Origin: Bacteroidota bacterium
GTDB taxonomy: Bacteria > Bacteroidota > Bacteroidia > CAILMK01 > JAAYUY01
DNA: 33,303 nt
Assembly (NCBI GenBank): GCA_018698135.1
Contig: JABINZ010000072.1
Coordinates: 1 to 33,303 of the forward strand
Reading direction: 5' to 3'
The notes under the pieces were generated by a model. It worked only from the letters and a program-made list of their open reading frames with translations. It was not told where the DNA came from and ran no database searches. Positions 5,944 through 13,485 of the stretch are shown piece after piece; position 1 is the stretch's first letter; the number at the start of each line of letters is the position of its first letter. Made by a program: the position numbers and the translations under genes.

Positions 5944-8142
5944 ATGTATCGATTTTTAAATTTTTCTACTGAAAAAAATACTTTTTCAAGCAGTTACCGC
6001 TCCATTATTTCTGCCTTGGGAAATAATATTAATCGAGCTGAGCAATCGAAAATAAAGGAAGCATTTCGAATACTAATCAGCATTAGTGAGAAAAATACCA
6101 ATAACACGCATATTCAAGAGTCGATTGATAAAGCAAAAATTGCTATTAATGAACTTTATCTTGGCTACAGCTCAATTATTAGTATTTTGCTTTATGACTC
6201 CTATAAATTGAAGTTGATTTCCAAAATAGAATTGAAAGATAAATTTGCCCCCCAAATTATTAATATACTTGAAGATTTGGTACTGCTGGAAACAATTGAT
6301 ACTAAGAATAGCCAAAAACAAGCAGAAAATTTCATTCAACTTCTTTTAACATCGGTATCTGATGTTAGAGCAATTCTAATCAAATTAGTTGATCGTGTTT
6401 ACAAAATTCGAAGGTTAAATGAATATGCTGAACCTGAGAAAATTAAAATTGCCAAAGAATGCTATTATTTATACGTTCAAATAGCTCACAGGTTGGGATT
6501 ATATAAATTGAAGAATGAAATTGAAGATATTGCTTTTAGTTATATATACCCTGACGAATATGCTTCAATAAATGAATTATTAAAAAATACTTCATCTGAA
6601 TACAATGAATTTATCAGCACTTTTCTGGAACCAATTCATAAAGAATTACTCAGTCAGAAAATTGATTATGAAATCACGTGGAGAACAAAAACTGCACATT
6701 CGATATGGATGAAGATGAAAAAACAAAATGTTGAATTTGATCAAATTTTTGACATTTTTGCCATTCGTATAATTTTAAAATCAGTTTTAAAAGATGAGAA
6801 AGCAGCCTGCTGGCAGACTTATTCAATAATAACAAATATTTACGAACCCAATGCCAAACGTTTAAGAGATTGGATCAGTTTACCAAAAGAAAATGCGTAT
6901 GAATCGTTGCATATAACCGTTAAAAGCCCTTCTAACAAATGGGTTGAAATTCAAATTCGAACACAGCGAATGAACGAACAAGCTGAAAAAGGGCTTGCAG
7001 CTCATTGGAAATATAAAGGAGGAAAAACTGCTCAATGGTTTGAGAATTGGTTGGTAACTATCAGAGAACTATTTGAGGATCCAAATTCACAACTTCGTGA
7101 TTTAACTGCAACAAATACTTCAACAATAAAACCCGATGAAATATTTGTTTTTACTCCTCATGGAGATTTAGTCAAACTTAAAAATGGATCAACTGCGTTA
7201 GATATGGCCTTTAGTTTACATTCTGATCTAGGAGCTCGATGTTCAGGAGCTAAAGTAAATGGCAAAATAGTTAGTTTGAAACATCTTTTAGCAAATGGAG
7301 ATCAGGTTAGCCTGTTAACTAGTAAAAAACAAAAACCAAAAATAGATTGGTTGAGTTTTGTAAAAACAAATAAAGCAAAAAATAAAATAAAACGAATGCT
7401 TAAGGAGGATGAGCATTTGGAAGCTGAAAGAGGCAAAGAAATAATTAAAAGAAAATTCAGAAATTGGAAATTACCGTTTAATGATTCAACTATTAATTTC
7501 CTAATTAATCATTATAAGTTTAACAATGCTTTGGAGCTATACTCAAAAGTTGCAAATGAGGAGTTGGATGCATTAAAACTTAAAGAATTAATTAAATCCC
7601 AAAAAGAAAAGGAAAAGAAATTAAGTGAACCATTAATTAAACCAAAATCATCTAAACAAATTGATGATCAAGATCTTAAGAAAAGTATCAGTATTGAAGG
7701 TGCTATCATAAAAGATCTTATTTTTAGCTATGCAAAATGTTGTTCGCCCATACTAGGTGATTTAATTTCAGGCTTTATAACTATTCATAAAGGTATTAGC
7801 ATTCACAAGCAAAAATGCCCAAATGCATTACATATGCATAAGAATTTAGCCTATAGACAAGTAAACGTATATTGGATAAAAGCGCAAAGTGAGTTGAATT
7901 TTGAAGTGATACTGAAAATAACTGGTAAAGATGATATGGCCATGATTAGCAAAATAACTGATGTGGTTTCAAAAGAATTTAATATTCATATTAATGCTTT
8001 CAATGTGCATACGCATAAAATTAAGTTCGAAGGAATACTCTTGCTAAATGTAAGTGATACCAGTCAGCTGAACAGTTTGTTAGGCCGTATCAAAGCTATC
8101 AAAGGAATTGAAAAAGCTGTTCGAATTAATTCACTTGATTAG
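5944..8142 (+). CDS. Long RelA/SpoT-family (p)ppGpp synthetase with degenerate hydrolase site
   Basis: The 732-residue protein has the layout of a long RSH enzyme, which makes the stringent-response alarmone (p)ppGpp from ATP and GDP/GTP on starved ribosomes. Residues about 15-190 are an HD-type region, but the hydrolase HD pair reads YD (84-85) and the second conserved motif reads VDRVYKIRRL, so hydrolysis is probably lost. The synthetase domain, about 240-360, has FDIFAIRII (269-277), RLRD (306-309), NAYESLH (317-323), VEIQIRT (334-340) and AAHWKYKGG. A TGS domain follows at 398-460, then a Cys-containing segment with YAKCCSPILGD (596-606) and C625, and an ACT domain at about 650-732. RLRD is close to the RxKD form of bifunctional enzymes rather than the EFDD of E. 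coli RelA. The start at 5944 is set by the promoter at 5890-5919. Confidence 0.9.
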   Translation: MYRFLNFSTEKNTFSSSYRSIISALGNNINRAEQSKIKEAFRILISISEKNTNNTHIQESIDKAKIAINELYLGYSSIISILLYDSYKLKLISKIELKDKFAPQIINILEDLVLLETIDTKNSQKQAENFIQLLLTSVSDVRAILIKLVDRVYKIRRLNEYAEPEKIKIAKECYYLYVQIAHRLGLYKLKNEIEDIAFSYIYPDEYASINELLKNTSSEYNEFISTFLEPIHKELLSQKIDYEITWRTKTAHSIWMKMKKQNVEFDQIFDIFAIRIILKSVLKDEKAACWQTYSIITNIYEPNAKRLRDWISLPKENAYESLHITVKSPSNKWVEIQIRTQRMNEQAEKGLAAHWKYKGGKTAQWFENWLVTIRELFEDPNSQLRDLTATNTSTIKPDEIFVFTPHGDLVKLKNGSTALDMAFSLHSDLGARCSGAKVNGKIVSLKHLLANGDQVSLLTSKKQKPKIDWLSFVKTNKAKNKIKRMLKEDEHLEAERGKEIIKRKFRNWKLPFNDSTINFLINHYKFNNALELYSKVANEELDALKLKELIKSQKEKEKKLSEPLIKPKSSKQIDDQDLKKSISIEGAIIKDLIFSYAKCCSPILGDLISGFITIHKGISIHKQKCPNALHMHKNLAYRQVNVYWIKAQSELNFEVILKITGKDDMAMISKITDVVSKEFNIHINAFNVHTHKIKFEGILLLNVSDTSQLNSLLGRIKAIKGIEKAVRINSLD

Positions 8143-8166
8143 ATTAATTTCTTGACTTTCATTCCC

Positions 8167-8174
8167 TACTTTTG
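8167..8174 (+). promoter_or_regulatory. -7-like box just before the EamA gene
   Basis: TACTTTTG fits TAnnTTTG and ends only 4 bp before the ATG at 8179. If it is used, the transcript would be leaderless or nearly so. No TTG lies at a suitable distance, so it may be chance and the gene may be co-transcribed with the RelA gene 36 bp upstream. Confidence 0.25.
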
Positions 8175-8178
8175 ACAG

Positions 8179-9075
8179 ATGACTCTCAATCATCCTGGAG
8201 AACTGGCAGCCCTATTTACCGCTTTTTGCTGGACCATTACAGCTCTTGCTTTTGAAAAAGCCACAAAAAAAGTCGGTACCATAGCTGTTAATATCACTCG
8301 TTTAGCATTAGCCATTGTTTTTCTTTCAATATTAAATTTTGCTCTTCGAGGACTGATTTTACCAACTGATGCCAGTCTGCATCAATGGCTTTGGCTTAGC
8401 GCTTCAGGGATAATAGGTTTTGTTCTGGGAGACTATTTTCTTTTTAAATCATATCCAATAATTGGATCTCGAATTGCCATGTTAATGATGACTCTTGTTC
8501 CTCCCATGACAGCCATTATCGGTTGGATTGTATTAGGAGAACATATGATCTTAAGACACGTTTTTGGGATGATTTTGGTCATGTTTGGAATTGGGTTAGC
8601 TGTTTTAAGCAAAAAAAATAGCAATTTCAAACTGAGTTTTAATCAGCCTGTGAAGGGATTGATATTTGCCTTTTTAGGAGCAATTGGTCAAGCAGTTGGA
8701 CTAGTGCTAAGTAAACTGGGGATGCAGGATTATGATCCTTTTGCTGCTACACAAATAAGAATAATAGCTGGCCTGATTGGTTTCATTATTATCGTTAGTG
8801 TTTTGAAAAGATGGCAACCAATTTACAAATCGCTTAAAAACAAAAAAGTAATGTCAAACATAACAATAGGTTCTATTTTCGGACCCTTTCTAGGTGTTTC
8901 ATTTTCACTGGTTGCTGTAAGTTACACCAGTACCGGCATTGCATCAACACTCATGGCTATAGTTCCCGTTCTTATTATTCCTGCGGTGGTACTGCTTTAT
9001 AAACAAAAAGTGTCGTTAAAAGAAATTATAGGAGCGGTGCTGAGCGTAGTAGGAGTAGTGATTTTCTTTATCTAG
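8179..9075 (+). CDS. EamA/DMT-family inner-membrane transporter
   Basis: The 298 residues make about ten hydrophobic helices in two repeated EamA halves, roughly 8-145 and 158-297. This is the standard drug/metabolite transporter layout. The first half contains GELAALFTAFCWTITALAFEK-type sequence and GDYFLFKSYPIIGSRIAMLMM; the second has FLGAIGQAVGLVLSKLG and GPFLGVSFSLVAVSYTSTG. The substrate cannot be told from sequence; relatives export amino acids, nucleotides or other metabolites. It follows the RelA-family gene by 36 bp. Its stop codon shares CTAG with the stop of the convergent outer-membrane gene, a 4-bp overlap. Confidence 0.9.
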   Translation: MTLNHPGELAALFTAFCWTITALAFEKATKKVGTIAVNITRLALAIVFLSILNFALRGLILPTDASLHQWLWLSASGIIGFVLGDYFLFKSYPIIGSRIAMLMMTLVPPMTAIIGWIVLGEHMILRHVFGMILVMFGIGLAVLSKKNSNFKLSFNQPVKGLIFAFLGAIGQAVGLVLSKLGMQDYDPFAATQIRIIAGLIGFIIIVSVLKRWQPIYKSLKNKKVMSNITIGSIFGPFLGVSFSLVAVSYTSTGIASTLMAIVPVLIIPAVVLLYKQKVSLKEIIGAVLSVVGVVIFFI

Positions 9076-9752
9076 AACTTATAAGACAAACCAATTGATG
9101 CATTTAAAGCACCTAAATTATTTGGGACTTTAATAGTTTCTCGATATGTAAACTCCAATTGGGTAAAATGATAATCAATCAAAAAACTTAACCACAACTC
9201 TTCTTCAAGCATATACTTTAGTCCAATGGCTGCATTGTACTGCAGTCCTTCAGCATATGAAAAATTCCGTGTATACGTTTTTAAGTCTGCATTTACATCC
9301 AACACTCTCAATTCAATTTTAGGGGAATTGGTGTGTACTTGTCCTATTTGAACACGACTTTCCATAACCAGTTTTTCAGAGAGAAAAACATTATAAACTG
9401 GTCCAAACATCATAAAACCAAATACCCAAGGACTTGCATCAACATATACAATTGAATCTATTCCCGGTTCAAATGCTTTTGCATGAATTTTATCCTTATT
9501 TACGTTATAATAGGATCGCATTCCACTAACTGCCACACCAAAATTTGGTGTAAAATACCAACTTAAATCCACACTTCCGTGATAGCCAATATTGGCAAAA
9601 CCACCCGCTTTGTCGTCTGTAGTCCATACAGTTGAACTTAAATCCTGTAAAGGGATTGAAGCACCTCCCATGACGCGAAAATATACACCTTTCTGGCTAA
9701 AACCCAAGATAGGCAGCAGAATGCAAAGAAAAATTATGCTTAATTGTTTCAT
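9072..9752 (-). CDS. Outer-membrane beta-barrel protein
   Basis: The 226-residue protein starts with a clear signal peptide (MKQLSIIFLCILLPILGFSQ). Alternating hydrophobic/polar strands follow, with many aromatic residues, for example VDLSWYFTPNFGVAVSGM near 63-80. The chain ends ...GALNASIGLSYKF, with the terminal phenylalanine typical of Bacteroidota outer-membrane barrels. The middle part LRVLDVNADLKTYTRNFSYAEGLQYNAAIGLKYML has the look of long hairpin strands. The ligand or role is unknown. It appears to be a single gene with its own promoter at 9776-9803 and converges on the EamA gene. Confidence 0.8.
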   Translation of the reverse strand: MKQLSIIFLCILLPILGFSQKGVYFRVMGGASIPLQDLSSTVWTTDDKAGGFANIGYHGSVDLSWYFTPNFGVAVSGMRSYYNVNKDKIHAKAFEPGIDSIVYVDASPWVFGFMMFGPVYNVFLSEKLVMESRVQIGQVHTNSPKIELRVLDVNADLKTYTRNFSYAEGLQYNAAIGLKYMLEEELWLSFLIDYHFTQLEFTYRETIKVPNNLGALNASIGLSYKF

Positions 9753-9775
9753 GATATAAAGTGTGTACTTCTATG

Positions 9776-9803
9776 CAAATATAATGTCAAAAAAATGTTT
9801 CAA
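9776..9803 (-). promoter_or_regulatory. Promoter of the outer-membrane barrel gene
   Basis: On the minus strand, TTG (9803-9801), 17 bp and TATATTTG (9783-9776) match the Bacteroidota consensus. The box lies 23 bp before the start codon at 9752. Confidence 0.5.
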
Positions 9804-9906
9804 GACCTAATTATCAATAATATGATTTGAATTTGAAAATACAAATTATATTTCCATTCATTATTAATAGTATAAATTCGAAGTATCAAAAAACAAAATT
9901 AAACAA

Positions 9907-10767
9907 ATGAAAAAGTTATTATTGATTCCATTGGCACTTAGTGTATTAATCTCTTGTCAAAACAATAAGCAAGAAATGCAGCGTCTTGTAGAGGTAAATG
10001 ATAGTCTGACTATTGTCACATCCATGCAGGATCGTATTGTTATCGATTATGTAGAAGCGTTCAACGAAATACAGAACAACTTAAACGAGATAAAAAAAGC
10101 TGAGAATATTATTACGCTGAATACGAACGATCTGAATAATGAACTATCTCCCGGAGATGAGGAAAGAATAATAGAAGACATCAAACTGATTAATGATTTG
10201 ATGGATGAGAATAAAAGAAAAATAAGCAATCTTGAACAGAAGTTGAAGGCTAGTGGTGGCAACAATAATGAATTACAGAAAATGATTACTTATTTGCAGG
10301 ATCAAATGCTTGCTAAGGATTTGGAATTGGCAAAACTGAACGACAAATTGGATGCGCTAAATATTGAAGTTAAAAATCTATCTGCAACACTAGATACAGT
10401 GAAAACAGAATCTTCAAAAAAATCTAAAATCATTGAAGAACAAATCATCGAAATTAATACGGCCTATTATGTTTACGGAACAGAAAAGGAGCTAAGAGAA
10501 CAAAATATTCTGACAAAAGCTGGCGGTTTTATTGGTATAGGTAAAAGCACTACACTTAAGCAAGATTTTGATGTGAATTATTTCACTAAAGTCGATATCA
10601 GAGAATTGAATGAAATAATACTACAAACCGAAGAGGCAAAAATTATTACAAACCACCCAACAAACTCCTATAAGTTAATTGGTGATAAAGCCATTGAAAA
10701 AATTAAAATCACGAATGCAAAGAGCTTCTGGAAAAATAGCAAATACTGCGTGATTGTAGTTAAATAA
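9907..10767 (+). CDS. Coiled-coil lipoprotein of unknown function
   Basis: The 286-residue protein has a lipoprotein signal with lipobox LISC, so C17 would be lipidated and the protein anchored to a membrane on the periplasmic or surface side. Residues about 55-180 are rich in Leu, Glu, Lys and Asn with heptad-like spacing and should form a long coiled coil. A C-terminal conserved-looking domain (about 187-286) begins AYYVYGTEKELREQNIL and contains GGFIGIGKSTTL, then DVNYFTKVDIREL. Similar lipoproteins occur widely in Bacteroidota without an assigned function. It stands alone between convergent and same-strand neighbours and no operon partner is evident. Confidence 0.75.
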   Translation: MKKLLLIPLALSVLISCQNNKQEMQRLVEVNDSLTIVTSMQDRIVIDYVEAFNEIQNNLNEIKKAENIITLNTNDLNNELSPGDEERIIEDIKLINDLMDENKRKISNLEQKLKASGGNNNELQKMITYLQDQMLAKDLELAKLNDKLDALNIEVKNLSATLDTVKTESSKKSKIIEEQIIEINTAYYVYGTEKELREQNILTKAGGFIGIGKSTTLKQDFDVNYFTKVDIRELNEIILQTEEAKIITNHPTNSYKLIGDKAIEKIKITNAKSFWKNSKYCVIVVK

Positions 10768-11000
10768 TTAACCTTAAGAATCTTTTCCAATTTTTGATAG
10801 ACTCCTTCATCTATCCGAGCAATATGGATAAATGAGTTTGCACATAAAATTATCTACGTTGAGAGTTTGCTATTTAGAATATTTTTTAGCGCCTTCTAAG
10901 AATAACTTTATTCTGTCTAAAAAACTTCTTTCTAATTGATTTTTTTATGTACGTTTGCCACTTATTTATTTTGAAAAATCTACAGATAGGCAAACAAATA
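10768..11000. other. Intergenic region without further genes
   Basis: This stretch separates the coiled-coil lipoprotein from the DUF2147 gene. I see an imperfect hairpin (about 10808-10842) without a T-run. A TACGTTTG box at 10950-10957 sits 43 bp before the DUF2147 start and could be its -7 element, but no TTG lies at the right distance. Nothing else is evident. Confidence 0.4.
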
Positions 11001-11402
11001 ATGAGACTTATAACAGTCGTTCTTTTAGCTCTAATCTTTTCAGCAGGAAGTTTTCCTGATGCTGGCGACTCCATAGTAGGTGAGTGGATATCTTTTAATT
11101 CCGATGGTGACAAAGGAATCGTAAAAATATACAAAGCAAAAAACCATAAATATTATGGGCAATTAATAAAGGCATTTGATGATAATCTGGATCATAAATT
11201 AAGAACCCAGAACGAGCCTTTATTTATTTTAAAAGAATTTGAATATAAATCTAATAACGAATGGTCAGAAGGAGTGGTTATTCGACCTAAATTTGGCGAT
11301 CGATATAGAGGGCGTTTAAAGCTCAAGGATAGAAATACGTTGGAGGTTACGGGTTATCTGAGCATTTTCTCCAAATCAATCGACTGGAAAAGAAATTCTT
11401 AG
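11001..11402 (+). CDS. DUF2147 family exported protein
   Basis: I chose ATG at 11001 because it gives a signal peptide (MRLITVVLLALIFSAGSFPDA) directly before the domain. The open frame extends upstream to 10947, but those residues look like leader translation. The 133-residue product has the DUF2147 pattern: DSIVGEWISF, then IVKIYKAKNHKYYGQLIKAFD, VVIRPKFGDRYRGRLKLKD, and the closing LEVTGYLSIFSKSIDWKR. The family forms a small lipocalin-like barrel in the envelope, and its function is not established. The stop overlaps the stop of the convergent DUF1289 gene by 4 bp (TTAG). Confidence 0.88.
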   Translation: MRLITVVLLALIFSAGSFPDAGDSIVGEWISFNSDGDKGIVKIYKAKNHKYYGQLIKAFDDNLDHKLRTQNEPLFILKEFEYKSNNEWSEGVVIRPKFGDRYRGRLKLKDRNTLEVTGYLSIFSKSIDWKRNS

Positions 11403-11593
11403 GCTAAAGGGCCTCCATAATAATCCATTTCTTCCGAACGTCTTTTCATGCAATTATCAATTACAATTGTCTTTTCTTGGTTTGTATAAATATCCCAATT
11501 GATAATTTCTTCTTCACTTCGTTTGCAGCCTAAGCAAATCTTGTTTTCATCATAAGTGCAAACATTAATACAAGGACTTTTTACTTCTGACAT
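11399..11593 (-). CDS. DUF1289 family small cysteine protein
   Basis: This 64-residue protein begins MSEVKSPCINVCTYDENKIC and continues LGCKRSEEEIINWDIYTNQEK. Cysteines C8, C12, C20 and C23, followed by the EI..W motif, are the family signature and suggest binding of a metal ion. DUF1289 proteins are small, cytoplasmic and of unknown function. The gene converges with the DUF2147 gene and shares its last 4 bp with it. Confidence 0.9.
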   Translation of the reverse strand: MSEVKSPCINVCTYDENKICLGCKRSEEEIINWDIYTNQEKTIVIDNCMKRRSEEMDYYGGPLA

Positions 11594-11638
11594 CTTATTT
11601 TTAGGAGTTGTGTGCTTTTATTTTAATGGTTTTCTTCT

Positions 11639-11672
11639 TTTGCAAGAATTGGGCAAGAATTTAATAAATTTG
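11639..11672 (+). promoter_or_regulatory. Promoter of the small lipoprotein gene
   Basis: TTTG (11639-11642), a 22-bp spacer and TAAATTTG (11665-11672) fit the Bacteroidota consensus. The start codon TTG at 11699 is 26 bp downstream, which supports that gene being real. Confidence 0.48.
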
Positions 11673-11698
11673 AAAGCATAACACTTAAGTAGACAATA

Positions 11699-12097
11699 TT
11701 GAATATTAGAATTTTTGCTTTTGGAATTTTCACAGTTCTCATGGTTTTCTTGATTCAGTGTAAGAAACCAACGAAAAACGAATTAAAACAATATATAGGT
11801 GAATGGGAATTTGTTTTTATTTCAACTGAATATGCTCCGGGCTTTGGTGAATTTATTGACACAACTATTTTCACTGGTTCTATTAAATATGAAAATGATA
11901 AGTATGGCAACTTAAGGGCTAATTATAGTATTGAAGAATATTGCATATTGGATGTCGATGGAGAAGGAAATATAGTTGCATCTAATCCATATTGCGCTTC
12001 TGGTCAATTCATTATTGATTCTATTTACTTTAAATACTTAATAGATAGTCCAAAAGCAGTAACAAGAACGCACAAAGTATATGGAAAGAAAATATAA
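11699..12097 (+). CDS. Small lipoprotein of unknown function
   Basis: The frame begins with TTG at 11699; an in-frame TAG at 11690 leaves no earlier start, and the next ATG would destroy the signal sequence. The 132-residue product has a lipoprotein signal with lipobox FLIQC, so C21 would be lipidated. What follows, NELKQYIGEWEFVFIS and later beta-rich segments, resembles the opening of lipocalin-like stress proteins (a short helix, then a G-x-W motif), but I cannot assign a family. A good promoter lies just upstream. Confidence 0.65.
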   Translation: MNIRIFAFGIFTVLMVFLIQCKKPTKNELKQYIGEWEFVFISTEYAPGFGEFIDTTIFTGSIKYENDKYGNLRANYSIEEYCILDVDGEGNIVASNPYCASGQFIIDSIYFKYLIDSPKAVTRTHKVYGKKI

Positions 12098-12164
12098 AGA
12101 AAAAAGAAGTTCAATATGATCGTTTCTGTATTTTATTTAATAATTAGCGACAATTCTTAAAACC

Positions 12165-12728
12165 TTAATTTTTAGACTTCCTATTTTTTATGATCAAACA
12201 ATCAGTGATTATATCATGCCAAGCTTGTCCGTATTTATTCCATGAAATGGCAAAAATACCAGCTCCCAAGGGGAGAAATGATAAAAACATCCAAATATAA
12301 CGTAAACATGCTTTCTTGAATGTTATTCGCTGGCCGTGAAGGTCGATTACCTTAATACCTACTATTCTTTTACCAATTGTTGCCTGATGCTCTGAGCTTT
12401 CGGTATATCCATAATAAAGAGTTGTTAAAATCAACAATACTAAACTCGTTACAAAACTAAAGGCAACAATATCAGTATCTACTAACATTGTTAGGAATAG
12501 GGCAGCTAAAATTCCAATGAGCAAGCAATCAATTAGGTAAGCAATGATTCGTATCCATAAAGTGGCATATTGGTAATCTCCAATAATTTTGATATCCAAT
12601 AATTCATTTAAAAATTTTGAAGATTTGGCTTTTTTTAAGTTTGAAACGTCTAATCCAAATAAGTTTTTCTCCGTGTAAAACTCGGGAATCTCATGAAATA
12701 CTTCATCAGTTTTTTCTTTTGTATCCAT
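12165..12728 (-). CDS. RDD family membrane protein
   Basis: The 187-residue protein has a polar N-terminal tail of about 50 residues and then an RDD domain. The key residues are R60 and D67 in WIRIIAYLIDCLLIG, GKRIVGIKVIDLHGQRITF (119-137), and AWHDIITDCLII near the end. Three membrane helices fit at about 60-82, 88-108 and 143-163. The family sits in the inner membrane. Some members have been proposed as ion or Na+/H+ transporters, but most are uncharacterised. It is a single gene, divergent from the four-helix membrane protein. A 16-bp palindrome lies 45 bp upstream of its start. Confidence 0.88.
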   Translation of the reverse strand: MDTKEKTDEVFHEIPEFYTEKNLFGLDVSNLKKAKSSKFLNELLDIKIIGDYQYATLWIRIIAYLIDCLLIGILAALFLTMLVDTDIVAFSFVTSLVLLILTTLYYGYTESSEHQATIGKRIVGIKVIDLHGQRITFKKACLRYIWMFLSFLPLGAGIFAISWNKYGQAWHDIITDCLIIKNRKSKN

Positions 12729-12772
12729 TTCAAAAGCTAATTAATGTTACAAAAATCAGTGAAAAATTGACT

Positions 12773-12788
12773 ATTTAGCATGCTAAAT
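12773..12788. promoter_or_regulatory. 16-bp perfect palindrome, possible operator
   Basis: ATTTAGCATGCTAAAT reads the same on both strands. It lies 45 bp upstream of the RDD gene and about 190 bp upstream of the divergent membrane-protein gene. A site of this size and symmetry suits a dimeric regulator. No regulator gene is adjacent. Confidence 0.35.
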
Positions 12789-12975
12789 GATACAATTATT
12801 TTCAATATCCAAAATTTCAATAATCAATTTTCTATAGATTAAATTTAAGCATTTTTAAGTGAATCGTTTCAATTAATGATTTGATCAACGATATTTTACC
12901 ATTTAATTACATAATTTCCACTGAAATTTGTATTATTACAGCAATAAAGAATTGGCTTTCCAAAGAAGTAGGTAA

Positions 12976-13485
12976 ATGCACTTTAACGCAAACATGCAGT
13001 TCAAAGAATTCGTACATATTATTAATCCCAGAGTTCCAAAAAGGATGCTTTTATTCTTAGCTGGATTTATATGGCTTTACGCATCATACCGCGTGTTTTT
13101 GGTTTTACTAATTGAGCTTCACAAAAGCAGTAATCACTGGTTAATTTATACTATTGGAAGTATCGTTTATGTTCTATTCTTTCAGTTTGTATTTCATCGA
13201 ATATTGTTAAAACATACAAAACGGATAATTAATAAAGCAACCAATTGGGTGTGTGTTTTTTCTGTATTTGACTTAAAAAGTTATTTATTAATGGGTTTTA
13301 TGATTTCTGCTGGATTTCTTTCAACTCGTTATTTATCAATTCCTGCAGAAGCATTGTCTGTATTTTTCATATCACTTTCCTTATCTCTATTTACTTCGGC
13401 TCTTTACTTTTTATATTATGGTTTTCGATATAGTTATGCTAAAAATAAATTTTTAATATTTAATAAGCTTACAGATGAGAATTAA
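12976..13485 (+). CDS. Four-helix integral membrane protein of unknown function
   Basis: The 169-residue protein has four hydrophobic segments, at about 25-48, 57-77, 103-120 and 124-146, separated by short basic loops such as KHTKRIINKATN. I do not recognise a family. The first ATG (12976) follows a purine-rich stretch (gaagtaggta). A second ATG at 12994 is possible and would lose only six residues. Its last 11 bp overlap the start of the M14 carboxypeptidase gene, so the two are probably co-transcribed and translationally coupled. Confidence 0.7.
   Translation: MHFNANMQFKEFVHIINPRVPKRMLLFLAGFIWLYASYRVFLVLLIELHKSSNHWLIYTIGSIVYVLFFQFVFHRILLKHTKRIINKATNWVCVFSVFDLKSYLLMGFMISAGFLSTRYLSIPAEALSVFFISLSLSLFTSALYFLYYGFRYSYAKNKFLIFNKLTDEN

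Noticed and set aside
10808-10842. Terminator after the coiled-coil lipoprotein gene
   Set aside because: The hairpin has mismatches and no T-run follows, so there is no good case for an intrinsic terminator.
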